Below, one piece after another: positions 1 to 11,749 of a DNA stretch of 58,142 nucleotides. Below the pieces are notes generated by a model that worked only from the letters and a program-made list of their open reading frames with translations, did no database searches and was not told the DNA's origin. Where the stretch lies: positions 127,244,556-127,302,697 of the forward strand of contig JBOZIK010000001.1 of the NCBI GenBank assembly GCA_051453625.1, given 5' to 3'. Numbering within the stretch: position 1 is the first letter of the stretch; each line of letters opens with the position of its first letter. Source of the stretch: Welwitschia mirabilis. Its lineage: Eukaryota; Gnetophyta; Gnetopsida; Welwitschiales. The position numbers and the translations under genes were made by a program.

Positions 1-461
1 CTTGAGCATTTGGCATCGACGGATCTTGTTACAACATTTAGAGATGTTTCTAGGAAGCAAAGATTATTTGTAAGAATGTGTTCATCTTACATACTATGTG
101 TCACCCATATTGGGGAAATATTGAGATGAAGTGTAAGCCTATTGAGTTAAGCCCAACCATGTTTGTATAATTTAGAACCTGAAGTAAGACCAACTCACAT
201 CTGAAACACAGCTGAATATCAAGTTAGAATACTATTAATGAAAGTTATAACCTCCTATTATATGGGTTACATATTATTCTTAAACTTATACATTTATGTT
301 TATAACAACTTTATGTCTCTTAACTATTTATAAAAGGTCTTTCTATGTGATGAAAAAATAGGAATAAATGAAGGACACAAACTTATATTATTAGTATTAA
401 TTGTAAATCAAAATAACCTAAGAATTAATTATAGATAAATATATAATAACAATATGTTTTA
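1..461 (+). repeat. LTR-like copy A (truncated by window edge and gap)
   Basis: This stretch aligns along its whole length with 681-1141 and with the copy around 53667-54120. Shared landmarks are the 'ttggcat..a.ggat' start, 'aagtgtaagcct.t.gagttaagc', 'ccatgtttgtata.ttta' and the block ending in 'taacaatatgttttа'-like sequence just before the gap. It lacks its beginning (window edge) and end (100-N gap at 462-561, the size used for gaps of unknown length). It could be the LTR of a second, neighbouring copy of Gypsy-1, a tandem LTR, or an assembly duplication. Confidence 0.75.
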
Positions 462-561
462 NNNNNNNNNNNNNNNNNNNNNNNNNNNNNNNNNNNNNNN
501 NNNNNNNNNNNNNNNNNNNNNNNNNNNNNNNNNNNNNNNNNNNNNNNNNNNNNNNNNNNNN

Positions 562-1293
562 TTAGATTTCATCATTAAAGTTGATTGCATTGCTTTTTTT
601 TTTAAATAATTACCTTTTAAAAGTGGATTTAATCATTACTCTTCTATCTTACCCATGTGTGAACTTACTCTGACCTAATATCTTAAGCCCTTGGCATTGA
701 TGGATTATTTTACATCATCTAAATATTTTTCAAGGAAGTGAAGGTCATTTGTAAGCATGCATCCAACTTAGGTGTCATCTATCATCTGTATGGGGGGTAT
801 TTAGAGATGAAGTATAAGCCTATAAAGCTAAGCCTAGCCATGTTTATATAGTTTAAAACCTAATATAGAACCAACTCATATCTAGAGGATGATCACATAC
901 CAAGTTGGAATGCCATTAATTGGAATTGCAGCCTCTTATTATATTAGTTAGGTATTACTCTTAAACTTATCCATGTATGTTTATAACAAGTTATGTCTTC
1001 TCAACTATTTATAAGTTATCTTTATATGTGATAAAAAACTAAGTATAAATGGAGAACAGAAACTTATAACATCATAACTGTTTGTAAATCAAAATAACCT
1101 AAGAATTAATTATAGATAAATATATAATAACAATATGTTTTATTTTTCTTAAAATATAAAAATGCTAATAAAGGAATAAATAAAACTTAATCCTAGATTC
1201 CAGTGTTTTTTTTAGATAATAATATTAAAGAATCAAGAAAGATAAAAGAAAAACATAGTGATTAATTAAGATAAGAAAAGATAGGGTGTCATA
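562..1293 (+). repeat. 5' LTR of Gypsy-1 (copy B)
   Basis: The segment is repeated at 1-461 and 53548-54269. Its right end, 'agggtgtcata', is followed at once by a degenerate tRNA-iMet primer site and 1 kb later by gag, so this copy is a 5' LTR. Ty3/gypsy LTRs of this type usually end near 'gtgtcaca'; here one C has become T. The true left end is hidden in the gap at 462-561. The three copies are clearly diverged from each other by many substitutions and small indels, so the element is old. Confidence 0.8.
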
Positions 1294-1295
1294 AT

Positions 1296-1307
1296 TAGTA
1301 TTGGAGA
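1296..1307 (+). other. Degenerate tRNA-iMet primer-binding site of Gypsy-1
   Basis: The 12 bases match the standard TGGTATCAGAGC at 8 of 12 positions, and mismatches include G-to-A and C-to-T changes. The site lies 2 bases after the LTR end, where a PBS should be. Confidence 0.65.
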
Positions 1308-2291
1308 TTAAGGTTAACTTAAATAAATACCTATGTTAAGAACTTATAAATTTATAAGAATTATATATTTAAAAACCTTTCTTCTTAATAATTATAAGAA
1401 TAGTTATAATCATAATAATCTTAATTCTTAGTAGCTATAAAGTTAACTATATCCTAATAATCCTAAACCTTGCGTAAAATCAATTATACCCTTGGTAATA
1501 CTAAATTTCAAGATAATTCTAACTCTTAGATAAGCATAAATTTAATCATATCTCTCAATAGTCAAGAATTTAATTATACTTATAATTTTTCTAATCCCTA
1601 AATATATATCAAATTAAATCCATATTAATCCCAATAATTATAAAGATTATGCTAATGATAATCCTAGCACCTTAATAATTCTAAAAGTTGATTATATTTG
1701 GGATAGTCCTAAAGTATTCATAAGGTTAACTATAACCCCAACCATTAGATGATCATTATGCTAATTGTATTTATGATAATTTAAAATCCTTAAAGAAATC
1801 AAGAAGGATGATGAATTCATGTTATTAAAGACTCTATTATTATATAGCTATAAATAATAATCACTTAGAAAAATTATAGTTATCTTAAGAATCTAGAGAA
1901 ATGACCTTATATAATTCCTTAAAGATCTTAATCTTTTGTAAGAAATATAAATACATAAAATAGTTATTTATAACTAAATACTCTTAGAAATAATAAAACC
2001 TTCATCCAAGTTATTCATTCAAAATTATATACTCAAATAACCTTAAAGTAAAACTTCATATTCATAACTTATTAACCTATTAAATATTATCTATTTAAAA
2101 TTAAAAAATAAGATTGGATTTAGCTGGAGGGATAAAAATTAATTATGTAATTTAAGTTATAAATAAAGACCAATCACCCCATAATGTTAACCATGTCCTT
2201 TTTAAGATCATAAAAATATTTCTAAGTTTAACATTTAATAATATTTATCCTATTTCCAAATGTAATATCATAAAAATTTCCATTTATTTTA
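1308..2291 (+). other. Gypsy-1 leader, no gene seen
   Basis: This is AT-rich sequence between PBS and gag. It has many short recurring words such as 'ataatccta' and 'ttataatc', which look like drift of AT-rich DNA or a very faint tandem repeat. No ORF, RNA gene or clear promoter was found. Confidence 0.6.
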
Positions 2292-3420
2292 GATGTCTTA
2301 TCATTGTTAATTAAACCTTGAGAATAAGTCAGTTGCATCAAGTAATCAACATCAAGAGAATTCATAAGAGAGTCAACAATCTAATGATGGAAATCAATCA
2401 TCATTTAACTTTAATCCAAAAGCATTAATGAATACATTCATGTAATTCATATCATAAATAGTAAATCAAGATCAAAACCTACAAGTAAAAAATGGTATAA
2501 ATCAACCTAAGGAAGTGGTTATGAGTAAATTAATTCAAACTTTTATTAAACTAAATCCACCAAAGTTTGTAGGAAATTTAGATCCTTCCAAAAAAGAAGC
2601 ATGGCTAAGTGATGTTGAAATGGTTATAGGTACCTTAAGACATGATAAATACAAAAAGGCTTCCTTAGATATATGTATATTACAAGAAGAAATAACCTTT
2701 GGTGGAAAACAAAAATGACCAATTTAGGAGTTCCAAACTTTCATGGAGGGAATTTGCGACGTCTTTAAGAAGAGGTATATCACCAAGTTCTATATTTATT
2801 AAAAGGTTAAATTCTACAATTTAAGACAAGCCCCTAATGTGATCATAGCATCTCATGAAATAAAATTGTAGAGTTATCAAGATATGTATCACATATGCAT
2901 CTAGAAGAAGAATTTAAAAAAAATCTTTTTATTGATAGTCTTCTTCCTTTTATTGTTGTTAAAGTATTCATGTTTTAACCTAAGAATCTAGTAGAGGCTA
3001 TAGAAAAGGTAAAGATAATAAAGCAAAACTGACAAACACAACAAAAAAATAAGAAGAAAATTTCTTTATGGAGACATATCCTTAAGGTAAATCAATCACA
3101 AATGTATTATCAAAATAAGAATTTTCACTTTAGCAATAATAATATAAGTAGTAGTTATAACAAAAATAGAAAGTTTAATCAACCTTAGTAGGATCCATTT
3201 AAAAGAAATTAAAATATTCTTATTGAAAGTTATATAAGTAATCAACCTCAGAGGTCCAATTTCTATTAAAGTAGTAGTCAATATTAGTACTGGAACAAGT
3301 ATAATAAAGATACATGATTTCAATGTAAAGAAAATCCTAAAGTAAAACAATGTTCATTACATAAGGGGAATTCTCCTAAAGAGTAACTAAAAAATCCTCA
3401 AATATCAAAAAACATTTCTT
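2292..3420 (+). pseudogene. gag: Gypsy-1 gag pseudogene
   Basis: The best block begins near 2515 and reads K-L-N-P-P-K-F-V-G-N followed by a W-L-x-x-V-E motif, the usual start of the retrotransposon gag core. The frame continues after a shift near 2718 with a 'F..F.KRYITKFY' type block and an 'I..HEIKL.SYQDM' block, matching the gag helix region. A degenerate CCHC knuckle lies at about 3315-3356, with its first Cys codon lost. A possible start is the ATG at 2292. Several in-frame TAA/TAG/TGA codons and frame breaks show that it is dead. Confidence 0.8.
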
Positions 3421-3449
3421 AATCAATAAGACAACTTCAAGAATTAGTA

Positions 3450-3820
3450 GTTAATGAAGGGATGTAATTTCATAGTTTTATCATAGAAGGTAAGGCTTTA
3501 ATTCATTAAAAAAAGTAATTATTTTATCTAATTTTGAAGAAACTCATTACTTCATATATCCTAGAATTGTTGTAAGAAAAAAATTATGTTATACTCCAAT
3601 TTAGGGATGCATAGAGCTAGCAAATGAATTCATGTCCAAAGTTAATCAGCAAGTTCAAAACTATACATTATCCATAAGTGGGAAATATTTTTAAATATAA
3701 TCAATTATTAATAAATTAAAAAATGGCATTATTTTGGATATTAATTGGTTAATGCAAAACAGAGTAGTTATAAATTGTAAAAAGTATCAAGTAGAAATGA
3801 TAAATCATGATTAAAGACTA
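3450..3820 (+). pseudogene. Gypsy-1 aspartic protease remnant
   Basis: The frame after gag reads 'HSFIIEGKALIH', where a normal element has a hydrophobic strand leading to D-S-G-A. The catalytic D-S-G is not visible and the following 'HYF' resembles the usual 'HSFIS' step. About 70 codons later 'NGIILDINWL' corresponds to the second conserved strand (V-I-L-G-M-D-W-L in relatives), followed by 'VINCKKYQVEM', the usual stretch ending the domain. The loss of the catalytic motif means no protease activity. The 775-N gap begins soon after. Confidence 0.7.
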
Positions 3821-3841
3821 GTCTTGTAAAGTCATTACGAA

Positions 3842-4616
3842 NNNNNNNNNNNNNNNNNNNNNNNNNNNNNNNNNNNNNNNNNNNNNNNNNNNNNNNNNNN
3901 NNNNNNNNNNNNNNNNNNNNNNNNNNNNNNNNNNNNNNNNNNNNNNNNNNNNNNNNNNNNNNNNNNNNNNNNNNNNNNNNNNNNNNNNNNNNNNNNNNNN
4001 NNNNNNNNNNNNNNNNNNNNNNNNNNNNNNNNNNNNNNNNNNNNNNNNNNNNNNNNNNNNNNNNNNNNNNNNNNNNNNNNNNNNNNNNNNNNNNNNNNNN
4101 NNNNNNNNNNNNNNNNNNNNNNNNNNNNNNNNNNNNNNNNNNNNNNNNNNNNNNNNNNNNNNNNNNNNNNNNNNNNNNNNNNNNNNNNNNNNNNNNNNNN
4201 NNNNNNNNNNNNNNNNNNNNNNNNNNNNNNNNNNNNNNNNNNNNNNNNNNNNNNNNNNNNNNNNNNNNNNNNNNNNNNNNNNNNNNNNNNNNNNNNNNNN
4301 NNNNNNNNNNNNNNNNNNNNNNNNNNNNNNNNNNNNNNNNNNNNNNNNNNNNNNNNNNNNNNNNNNNNNNNNNNNNNNNNNNNNNNNNNNNNNNNNNNNN
4401 NNNNNNNNNNNNNNNNNNNNNNNNNNNNNNNNNNNNNNNNNNNNNNNNNNNNNNNNNNNNNNNNNNNNNNNNNNNNNNNNNNNNNNNNNNNNNNNNNNNN
4501 NNNNNNNNNNNNNNNNNNNNNNNNNNNNNNNNNNNNNNNNNNNNNNNNNNNNNNNNNNNNNNNNNNNNNNNNNNNNNNNNNNNNNNNNNNNNNNNNNNNN
4601 NNNNNNNNNNNNNNNN
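3842..4616. other. Assembly gap (775 N)
   Basis: The gap falls between the protease and RT of Gypsy-1. Other gaps are at 462-561, 22499-22598, 28692-28791, 34224-34323, 43979-44078 and 49873-49972 (all 100 N), 29497-29506 (10 N), 29905-30699 (795 N), 31090-31139 (50 N) and 33865-33893 (29 N). Long apparent ORFs of unknown residues across gaps are artefacts. Confidence 0.99.
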
Positions 4617-5960
4617 CTTGATATATTTACAATAGAATTCACAAGAATTTCACTAGTTTAGGAAGTTGAGTTTTCCCTTAAAATAATCTTAGGAACCCAA
4701 CCAATTTCTAAGGAACTATATAGAATGTCTTTTACATAAATGAAAGAATTAAAAATTTATCTTAAAGGAGTCTTACAAAAATGCTGCACTTCTCCTAGTA
4801 TATCATCATGAGGAGTACCTATATTATTTGTAAAGAATAAAAATGGAATACTAAAATTATGTATTGCTTATAGATAATTAAATAAGATTACCATTAAGAG
4901 CAAGTATATGCAACTAAGAATAGATGACTTTTTTAATTAGCTCAAAGAAGCTAAGGTGATATAAAGTCTGGATATAATCAAGTTCCAATTAAGAAAGAAG
5001 ATATTCATGAAATAGCATTTAGAATCTAGTATGGGTATTACAAGTTAACTGTTATTCCTTTTAGTTTAACTAATGCCCCTGTAGTATTTATGAATCTTAT
5101 AACTTACATTTTTTAACCACATATTGATTTCTTTATAATAGTATTTATTGATGATATTTTAATTTATCCTAAGACTTAGGAAAAATGTAAGACAACTTAA
5201 AAATAGTATTATAAACTTTATAGAATCATCAATTATATGCTAACATTGAAAAATGTTGTTTTTGAAAGAAATCCATTCAATTTCTAGGCCATGTAATATC
5301 CAAGAAAGGTATTTTAATTAATAAATATAAAGTTAGAGTAATTATGAAATGGCTAGCACCTATAAATAGTATCAAGATTAGAATCTTGTTTGGTCTTACT
5401 GGGCACTATCATTGATTCATCTTTAATTTATTTAAGATAGTTCTTTATTAACAAGCCTTTTATAGAAAAATAAAGACTTTTAATGGATAGAAAAATGTCA
5501 ACAGTTATTTGATCATCTTAAAAAATGCTTAACTAGTGCTTTAGTCTTAGTAATATAAAATGATTTAAATATCTTTTTAGATTATATCAATGCATTTAGA
5601 GAAAGTCTGAAGTAGTGACTAATCAAGATAAAAGAGTAATATCTATAAATTAAGAGGACTTAAAACTCATGAGATAAATTATCCTATTCATGATCTTGAA
5701 TTAGCTACAATAATTTTTCCTTTAAAATTGTGGAAACATTGTTTATATGATGTAAAGTTTTAAGTTTAAACTGATCATAAGAGTTTAATATACATTTTAA
5801 CTACTTAAACTTGAACTTTAGGCAAAGAATATGGATGGAATTTTTATGTGATTTTAATCTAAAGATATTATACCATAAAGGTAAGGAAAATAAAGTTACA
5901 GATTCTCTTAGCAGACAAGATTATCTTAAAGTAATTATAAAAATTTACAGCTAAATTCCT
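4617..5960 (+). pseudogene. pol: Gypsy-1 reverse transcriptase and RNase H remnant
   Basis: Translation across frames gives, in the correct order, the landmarks of Ty3/gypsy RT: P-I-S-K-E-L-Y-R-M followed by a lysine-rich 'MKELK' block, 'GVPILFVKNKNG' near 4815, 'LCIAYR.LNK' near 4860, 'GYYKLTV.PF.LTNAP' near 5030, the catalytic F-I-D-D at 5141-5160 and 'FLGHVISKKGI' near 5283. The RNase H tail ends with 'RQRIWMEFLCDF', 'YHKGKENKV.DSLSR' near 5820-5920. Numerous TAA and TAG codons, mostly where CAA, CAG or TGG is expected, plus small frame breaks, inactivate it. It belongs with the gag and protease upstream and the integrase downstream. Confidence 0.9.
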
Positions 5961-6699
5961 ACCATTATTCTAAAGGGATAAAGAAGGAATGAGAATTATC
6001 AAAAACTAAAAAATGAGTTAGAAACATTAATAGACTTAGAGAATTTTTTTATTAATTTAAATGGTATTATTAGATTCAAGAAAAGACATTTTATTCCTAA
6101 TGTAGGTAAAATCAGGCATAAGCTAATGTTTAAATTTTATAATCTACCTATAGTAGATCATCTTGAAAGAGATAAAATATATCAAAACTTCAAACAAAAA
6201 TTTTGGTGGTTAAGGATGAAAAAGGAGATAATAGAATTTCTGTCAAGGTGTTTTAATTGTCAACAAGTTAAAGCAAAATATAAAAATCCAGTAGGGTTAG
6301 TTTATTCTCATGATATTATAGAATATAAATGAGATATGATTTGAATGTTCTTTATTGTAGTACATGAAATTTATTATAGTACTTCAAAAAACTTAAAGAG
6401 GTAATGATTCTATTATAATGATAATTGATAGAGTAAGTAAGTCATCACATTTCATTTCATTAAAATCTACATATGATGCCAAGGTTATAGCTAAAGTATA
6501 TGTTTAAAATATTATTCATTTACATGATGTGCATTAGATAATTATCTCTAATAGAGATTCAAAAATTTACTTCTACATTTTAACAAGAATTATAAATAGA
6601 TTTAGGAATGAAGTTAAATATAAGCATTGTATTTCATCCTAAAATAGATGATTAGGCAGAAAGAATAAATTAACTTTTAGAAGATATTTTCAAAGCCTG
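5961..6699 (+). pseudogene. Gypsy-1 integrase, N-terminal and core part (split by Gypsy-2)
   Basis: The 68-codon open stretch from 6126 is the HHCC zinc-binding domain: H in 'VDHLE', then 'KFWWL.MKKEI..FL..CFNCQQ.KA'. The catalytic core is weaker: 'SNRDSKI' near 6545 corresponds to the S-D-R-D step, and 'GMKLNISIVFHPKID' plus 'LEDIFKAC' near 6610-6699 mark the end of the core. The reading frame is cut exactly after 6699 by the left LTR of Gypsy-2 and continues at 15675. Confidence 0.85.
6695..6699. repeat. Left target-site duplication of Gypsy-2 (gcctg)
   Basis: These five bases precede the TG of the left LTR; their partner gcatg is at 15675-15679 (4 of 5 bases). Five bases is the usual gypsy duplication size, and the duplicated bases are part of the Gypsy-1 integrase codons for A-C. 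Confidence 0.8.
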
Positions 6700-7091
6700 T
6701 GTAATATTCCGTTTTACTATTTATATAGATCATTTTACTTAAAAAGAAACATTTAAAATAATATTCTAGGAACTAAAGAAATAACAAGAAACAATTTAGA
6801 GAGAATCAGGATTTTATTATTGATAGCAATAGATTACATTATACATCATTAGAAAATAACCTTAGACTAGTGCTTATAGGTTAAGACAGGACCCTTGTGG
6901 ATTAGCCAAGGTTGTTGTCGATTACATCCACCCAGTCTATCCACCCCTACCTAATACCATAAGCTTATAATACATAATTAAGGGACACATATTTACATAT
7001 TTGGATTATAGCCATACATATTTCTTATTAACCATGTTTTATTAGTGCTTAATACATATCATTATGTAATTACTAATTTTAAAACATTACA
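6700..7091 (-). repeat. 3' LTR of Gypsy-2
   Basis: On the plus strand it starts TGTAATATTCC and ends ACATTACA, and it repeats 15265-15674 with small differences. It lacks an internal block of about 18 bases present in the other LTR near 15451-15475 (the 'cttagtcccccacttgg' segment). TG...CA ends are intact. Confidence 0.93.
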
Positions 7092-7105
7092 TTCCCTCCC
7101 TTTTA
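7092..7105 (-). other. Polypurine tract of Gypsy-2
   Basis: The plus strand reads ttccctcccttttag directly after the LTR; on the element's own strand this is a purine run next to the 3' LTR, the site of plus-strand DNA priming. Confidence 0.85.
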
Positions 7106-7299
7106 GGAATCATGCTTGTCCTTAAGTATGCTCTCTTCTCGACCTGTATCATTTATGAATTCATGCTTATCAAAATTATTTTCTGTATGATCTATAAGAC
7201 ATATCAAAAAAGAAGAGATATTATGTAATTATATATACATTGATAATACAATAAACAATAAAAATGATATATTAGACTTTGTTATTAGAAAGTTTAGGA

Positions 7300-8480
7300 A
7301 AGATTTCCTTCATATACTTCCTATTTTCCCATGTTTGTTGATTAAAATGGGTCCATCGAATATGTACTTTGTTTATTCTTTTATTTCTTAATTGCCTAGA
7401 TCTAGTACCTAGGAATTTCTATGAAAAATAGGATGTATTTAGGACATTTGAGGAGGAAGATCTAATTTGTATACTAGATCCCCAATCCTTTCAATAATCT
7501 TAAAAGGTCCACAAAATCATGGTGCTAATTTACTGTACTTTCCCATTCTTAAGGAAATTCTTTTTGATTTGATTCTTAATAGTACTTGTTCACCTATCTG
7601 AAATATATGAGTCTGATGCTTCTGGTCATAGTATTTTTTATACTAATCTTGTGCTTTTTGTAATTGTCATTTTATTTAATTGATTACTTCTTCCATCATT
7701 TTTAATTCTAAAGGCATTATCTTTTCTAATCTTTGTGAAGGATCTAACCATGTAACAGGTGTAGAACAATTTCTACAATACATTGCTTCAAATGGTAAAT
7801 AGCAGATGGATGTCTAAAATGTCTAATTATAAGCAAATTCTACCAAATGTAAATAGTTCTCCCATTATTTAGGCTTACCTGCTACATAACATCTTAAGCG
7901 GTCTTCTAATATACAATTTATTCTTTTTATTTGGTCATTTATTTGTGGGTGATAAGCAGTGCTTAAACTAATATTGGTACCTAAATGGTAAAAGAAACTT
8001 TACTAAAATTCAGATAAAAACTTTATATCTTGATCAGATACTATGACCTGAAGTGTACCATGTAGTCTAAAAACTTCCTATATAAAATAGAGAGCTATTT
8101 ATTCTATTGTATTGGCACTTTCAACTGCAATAAAGTGGACCATTTTAGTTAACTTATCTATACAAACACAAATTGCATCATGATATTTATTAATGATGGG
8201 TAACCTAGTGATGAAATCCATAGATATTTCTTCTCATTTTCATTGTGATACTCCCAATGGCTGAAGAAGTCCAATGGACCTATCTTGGTTGATTTTCTAC
8301 CTTCATTGTTGGCATATAGGATAGTTGTAGATATATTCCTTTAATTTACCTTCATTCTGAGCTAAAAGTAGTATTTCTACAATTGGTGGTATTTTTTGAT
8401 CCTAGATGTCCTACATAAGAAAATTCTTGTAGTTCAAACATTAGCTTCCTTCTTCATGGGCCTTATGGGATGTACAATCA
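7300..8480 (-). pseudogene. Gypsy-2 integrase with GPY/F-type tail
   Basis: Read on the minus strand: 'ISMDFITGLP' (around 8200-8230, first catalytic Asp), 'DKLTKMVHFI', 'QVIVSDQD.KFL' (around 8025-8050, second Asp), 'GTNISLSTAYHPQ', 'LEDRLRCYV', 'VEFAYN', 'SICYLPFEAMY', then 'YYDQKHQTHIFQIGEQVLL' and 'KLAPWFCGPFKIIERIGDLVYKLDLPP', which is the GPY/F module of chromovirus-type integrases. The stop codons are few, mainly TAA or TAG for CAA, CAG or TGG. The N-terminal zinc domain was not clearly resolved near 8450. Confidence 0.88.
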
Positions 8481-8499
8481 TCTTTTCTTTAGAAGGAAT

Positions 8500-9010
8500 C
8501 CATCCTATGAGATCATGTAGGTATCTAATTCTCTTTCTTCTTGAAATTATTTAAATATGTTCTTGAATTATGGGTTTTCTTTCAAGGAAGTCTCAAGGAA
8601 GGTGGTTAAATCGAATGTGATTGTGATAGCTAACATACACCACATCCTGCTCAATGAATCTTCTACCTTGTTCTTCTTTTTAGGGGTGTACTATAACTTG
8701 AAATCTTATTATGTAAGCAACTTATTCCATCTTCTCTATTGCATATTTAGAATGGGTTATTTTTGAAAATACTCTAAGCTTTTATAATCTATTTTAAGGA
8801 GGAATTCATTTCCCACAAGATAATGCCTCCAAAATTTCAAGGCATGCACTATGGCTAATAGTTCCAAGTAATGTGTGGGGTAATTCTTCTCATGATAGTT
8901 TAGATTCCGTTATTCATATGCAATCACTTAATCATCTTGACTAAGTATGGCTCCTATTCCTTAGGTAGAAGCATCTGTGATGACTGTAAATGGTTAACTC
9001 ATGTTTGCAA
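8500..9010 (-). pseudogene. Gypsy-2 RNase H
   Basis: On the minus strand 'DAST.GIGAI' at about 8945-8976 is the first catalytic block of the gypsy RNase H; downstream lies the usual tryptophan/leucine-rich tail. The 69-codon plus-strand ORF at 8557-8766 is only its antisense shadow. It is joined to RT upstream with no clear boundary. Confidence 0.75.
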
Positions 9011-9019
9011 TCTTGAGGA

Positions 9020-9960
9020 CTATTGTGATTGTGAGTGGTAACTTTAATCTTATAAATGTCTTCTTACATTTATCATTTAAGTGGAATGCATTTTTTTTAA
9101 GTCAAATCTATTAATGGTGTTTCAAGTTGAGAAAATCCTGGAATAAATTTCTAGTAGAAGCTAATCAATCCTAAGAAACTCCATACTTGAATGGCATCCT
9201 TTAATTCTGGTCATTCCCATATGGCTTGAACGTTTACTGGGTCTATTGTAATTTCTTTTCTAGAGATGATATGTTCTAGATAACTGATTTCTATTTTGAA
9301 GAATTTACATTTTCTTAATTTTGTCTTAAATTTATGCTTGGAAAGAACTTATAGCACTTTTCTCAAATTTTTAATATGAACATCCTAGTTTTTAGAATAT
9401 ATTAGGATATCATCTAAAAAGACAATCACAAGTTTATCTAAGTATGATCAAAAAATATCATTTATTGAATTTATAAAAGGGGCTAGGGTATTTATCAAAC
9501 CAAAAGGCATTACTATAAATTCATAATAGTCATATCTTGTTCTAAATATAATTTTGTAAATGTCTTAATCCTTGATATGGAGTTGGTGATAGCTAGATTT
9601 TAAATCAATCTTTGAAAAGTACTTGGCTCCTTATATCTAATCCAATAGTTTATCAATTCATGGTAATCGATATTTGTTTTTAATAGTCACTTTATTAAGT
9701 TGTCTATAGTCAATGTAGAGCCATAAGATATCATTCTTCTTTTTAACAAATAATACTTATGCCCTCCATGGTAACACACTAAGATTAATTTTACCTTCCA
9801 ATAATCGCTATTTGATTTGTAACTTTAATTCTCTTAATTCTATCACTGAGAAACAGTAAGGTGCTTTGGCTATTGGCTCTACTCTAGGGATCAAATCTAT
9901 TGAATGTTGTACTTTTCTTTTGGATGGAATACATCTGAGAATTCCTTTAGTTCTTCTAGT
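9020..9960 (-). pseudogene. pol: Gypsy-2 reverse transcriptase
   Basis: Landmarks in order on the minus strand: 'PIAKAPYCFSVIELRELK' near 9850, 'VLFVKK' near 9745, '[22 protein letters not shown]' near 9665-9725, 'YFSKIDLKSSYHQL' near 9590, '[17 protein letters not shown]' near 9500-9545, the catalytic 'VFLDDILIYS' at about 9395-9423, and 'LGLISFYQKFIPGFSQLETPL' near 9120-9180. Only scattered stops interrupt it. The order and motifs are those of a Ty3/gypsy polymerase. Confidence 0.92.
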
Positions 9961-10129
9961 ATGGATGGATCTTCTTTATGATCTCTACTTGTACTAGGGG
10001 AATAAACACCTATTTATTTTTTATAGCTTTAGCAATTTATTTAGGTGAGGTTAAAAATATCTTCTTATTCTTCCCCTCCCCTTGAGAAATTCATTCTTCA
10101 AATGAATGGGATAGCCTTAATGTTCTATG

Positions 10130-10440
10130 ATAGAAGTTAATTCAAATATTATATGTAACTAAGAAAGGAATTCCTATAATGGCAGGGTATTCCTCAATTT
10201 TGAAAACATAAAGCTTATTCCTAAACTATAAGTTATGAATGGTAAAGAAAATGAGAGCAATAGTCTCATCTTGTGTAAGAACATTATCCTCCACAAATCC
10301 TATGGTGGACTCTTATTCTTTGAAAGTGGTGATATTTAATTTATAAAATAAGGATGATGAAATAAAATTATGTAATGCACCACTATCAACTAAAAAGAAG
10401 ACAACAAATTATGAAATGTGGCCACATAACTCTAAGATGG
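10130..10440 (-). pseudogene. Gypsy-2 aspartic protease
   Basis: The minus strand encodes 'VFFLVDSGALHNFISS' with the catalytic D-S-G-A at 10375-10390, then 'TIGFVEDN', and 'AIIGIPFLVTYNI' as the second flap/strand motif near 10150-10190. Unlike Gypsy-1, the active site is still present, although nearby frames contain stops. Confidence 0.88.
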
Positions 10441-10479
10441 AGTGTTGGTTATGAATTGCACCTATTTGAATGGAAGCAT

Positions 10480-11714
10480 AGACTCATTTTGATGGCATGA
10501 GATGATTTTGAAGAGTTTAAGGCCAATTTTTTGAGGAATATTTGTTTCTCATGCTTTGAAATAACTGGTCTTAACTATGTATTCTCTCTTGTGGTACTCA
10601 TGGCAAGTCAGGTTAATTCTATATGGCTCTTTTACTAGTGATGCGGCTGAAGGAGGATGTCTATCTCCTTAGTGTGGTTGATCTATCCATTTGTTCTCTT
10701 AATATTGGAGATAGTACCTTGTCCTTCAATAAGCATCCTCTATAGATTTGATTTCTAAGATATGGAGGATACTTTAAAGTTTGACTGGCAAAGTCTTAAT
10801 GAAGCTATTAATCAACTACTTTTCTAAAAAATTCTTTTAATATTTTATAAGGTGCTAGAAATCTAAGAAATATTCATCTAAAATAAATTTTGCCTAGGTG
10901 TACATATTGGAATTCCATCATTTGATCTTCAATGGAATCCTTTATAATAAACTTCTTCTTAAATTATTCAATAAATGTATCCCCTGATATCTTGTGTGGG
11001 TGTTTTTATTGGTACCTTAACCATCATTCCTGTGTGTTTCCTATAAGAAATGTAGTAGCATATATGTAACATTATTCTAGAGGTATATTTTGAATTTTAA
11101 AATAGTTTATCAATTGTTAAATCTAAGAGATGTCTTCTTTACTTGTTCCAGCTTTACCTTCATAGGTTTTAATACATATCATCCTTGCAAGTTCTTTCCT
11201 TCTCCTTGTTCGATATTGGAATGTTGGATTGTTTCTCAAGAAAGCTTGAAGATTGATCTCTATATTTAATAATTGCATCTGTATATTTTGAAGGTCGACA
11301 TCATTAGTAGGAGTATGCTATCCTGATGTAGAAGGCAGTTCTAAGGATGCCCTCTAAGTAGGTTCTATGGGTCTTTCTTCTAAGTGAGAAAGAAGGCTAT
11401 CGAGCCTACTGGCTAACTAATCATGCTATAAGAGAATATTTTCAATATGGTCTTCAAGTACATCAATTCATTCATTAACCCTATATTCCATGATACGCCA
11501 GTGGATTTGACATCCTCCTAAGCTCATACATCTTTTGCCTAATTCTGCAAGTGTTTTCTTGCTCTTTCCTCCCTTTTTTCTTCAGTTGGTGATGCCTATT
11601 TATAGTTTTTACTAGCGAAATTTGGTAACCTATAACTTCTTGATAATAATGAAAAATAGTTAGAGAAAACAGTTTCGAGCAGTTACCATAACGACCTACT
11701 AACGTGGTTAACAA
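10480..11714 (-). pseudogene. gag: Gypsy-2 gag
   Basis: A likely N-terminal ORF runs 11714 to 11481 (77 codons, rich in Lys, Arg and Gln, starting at ATG 11714). Further on, 'ISGDTFIE.FKKKFIIKDSIEDQMMEFQYVHLGK' near 10880-11000 has the classic gag helix pattern (x-F-x-x-x-F/Y..D..M..F..L..G). The charged tail before the protease should hold a zinc knuckle, but I could not find an intact CCHC. Several stops and frame shifts break it. Confidence 0.75.
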
Positions 11715-11749
11715 CTACTAATGGAAGTTTATGTGTTGCTAGGTGTCTC

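Noticed and set aside
3818-4642. 274-codon ORF on the minus strand
   Set aside because: It is almost entirely unknown residues translated from the gap at 3842-4616.
8557-8766. Plus-strand 69-codon ORF
   Set aside because: It is antisense to the Gypsy-2 RNase H region, which explains the open frame.
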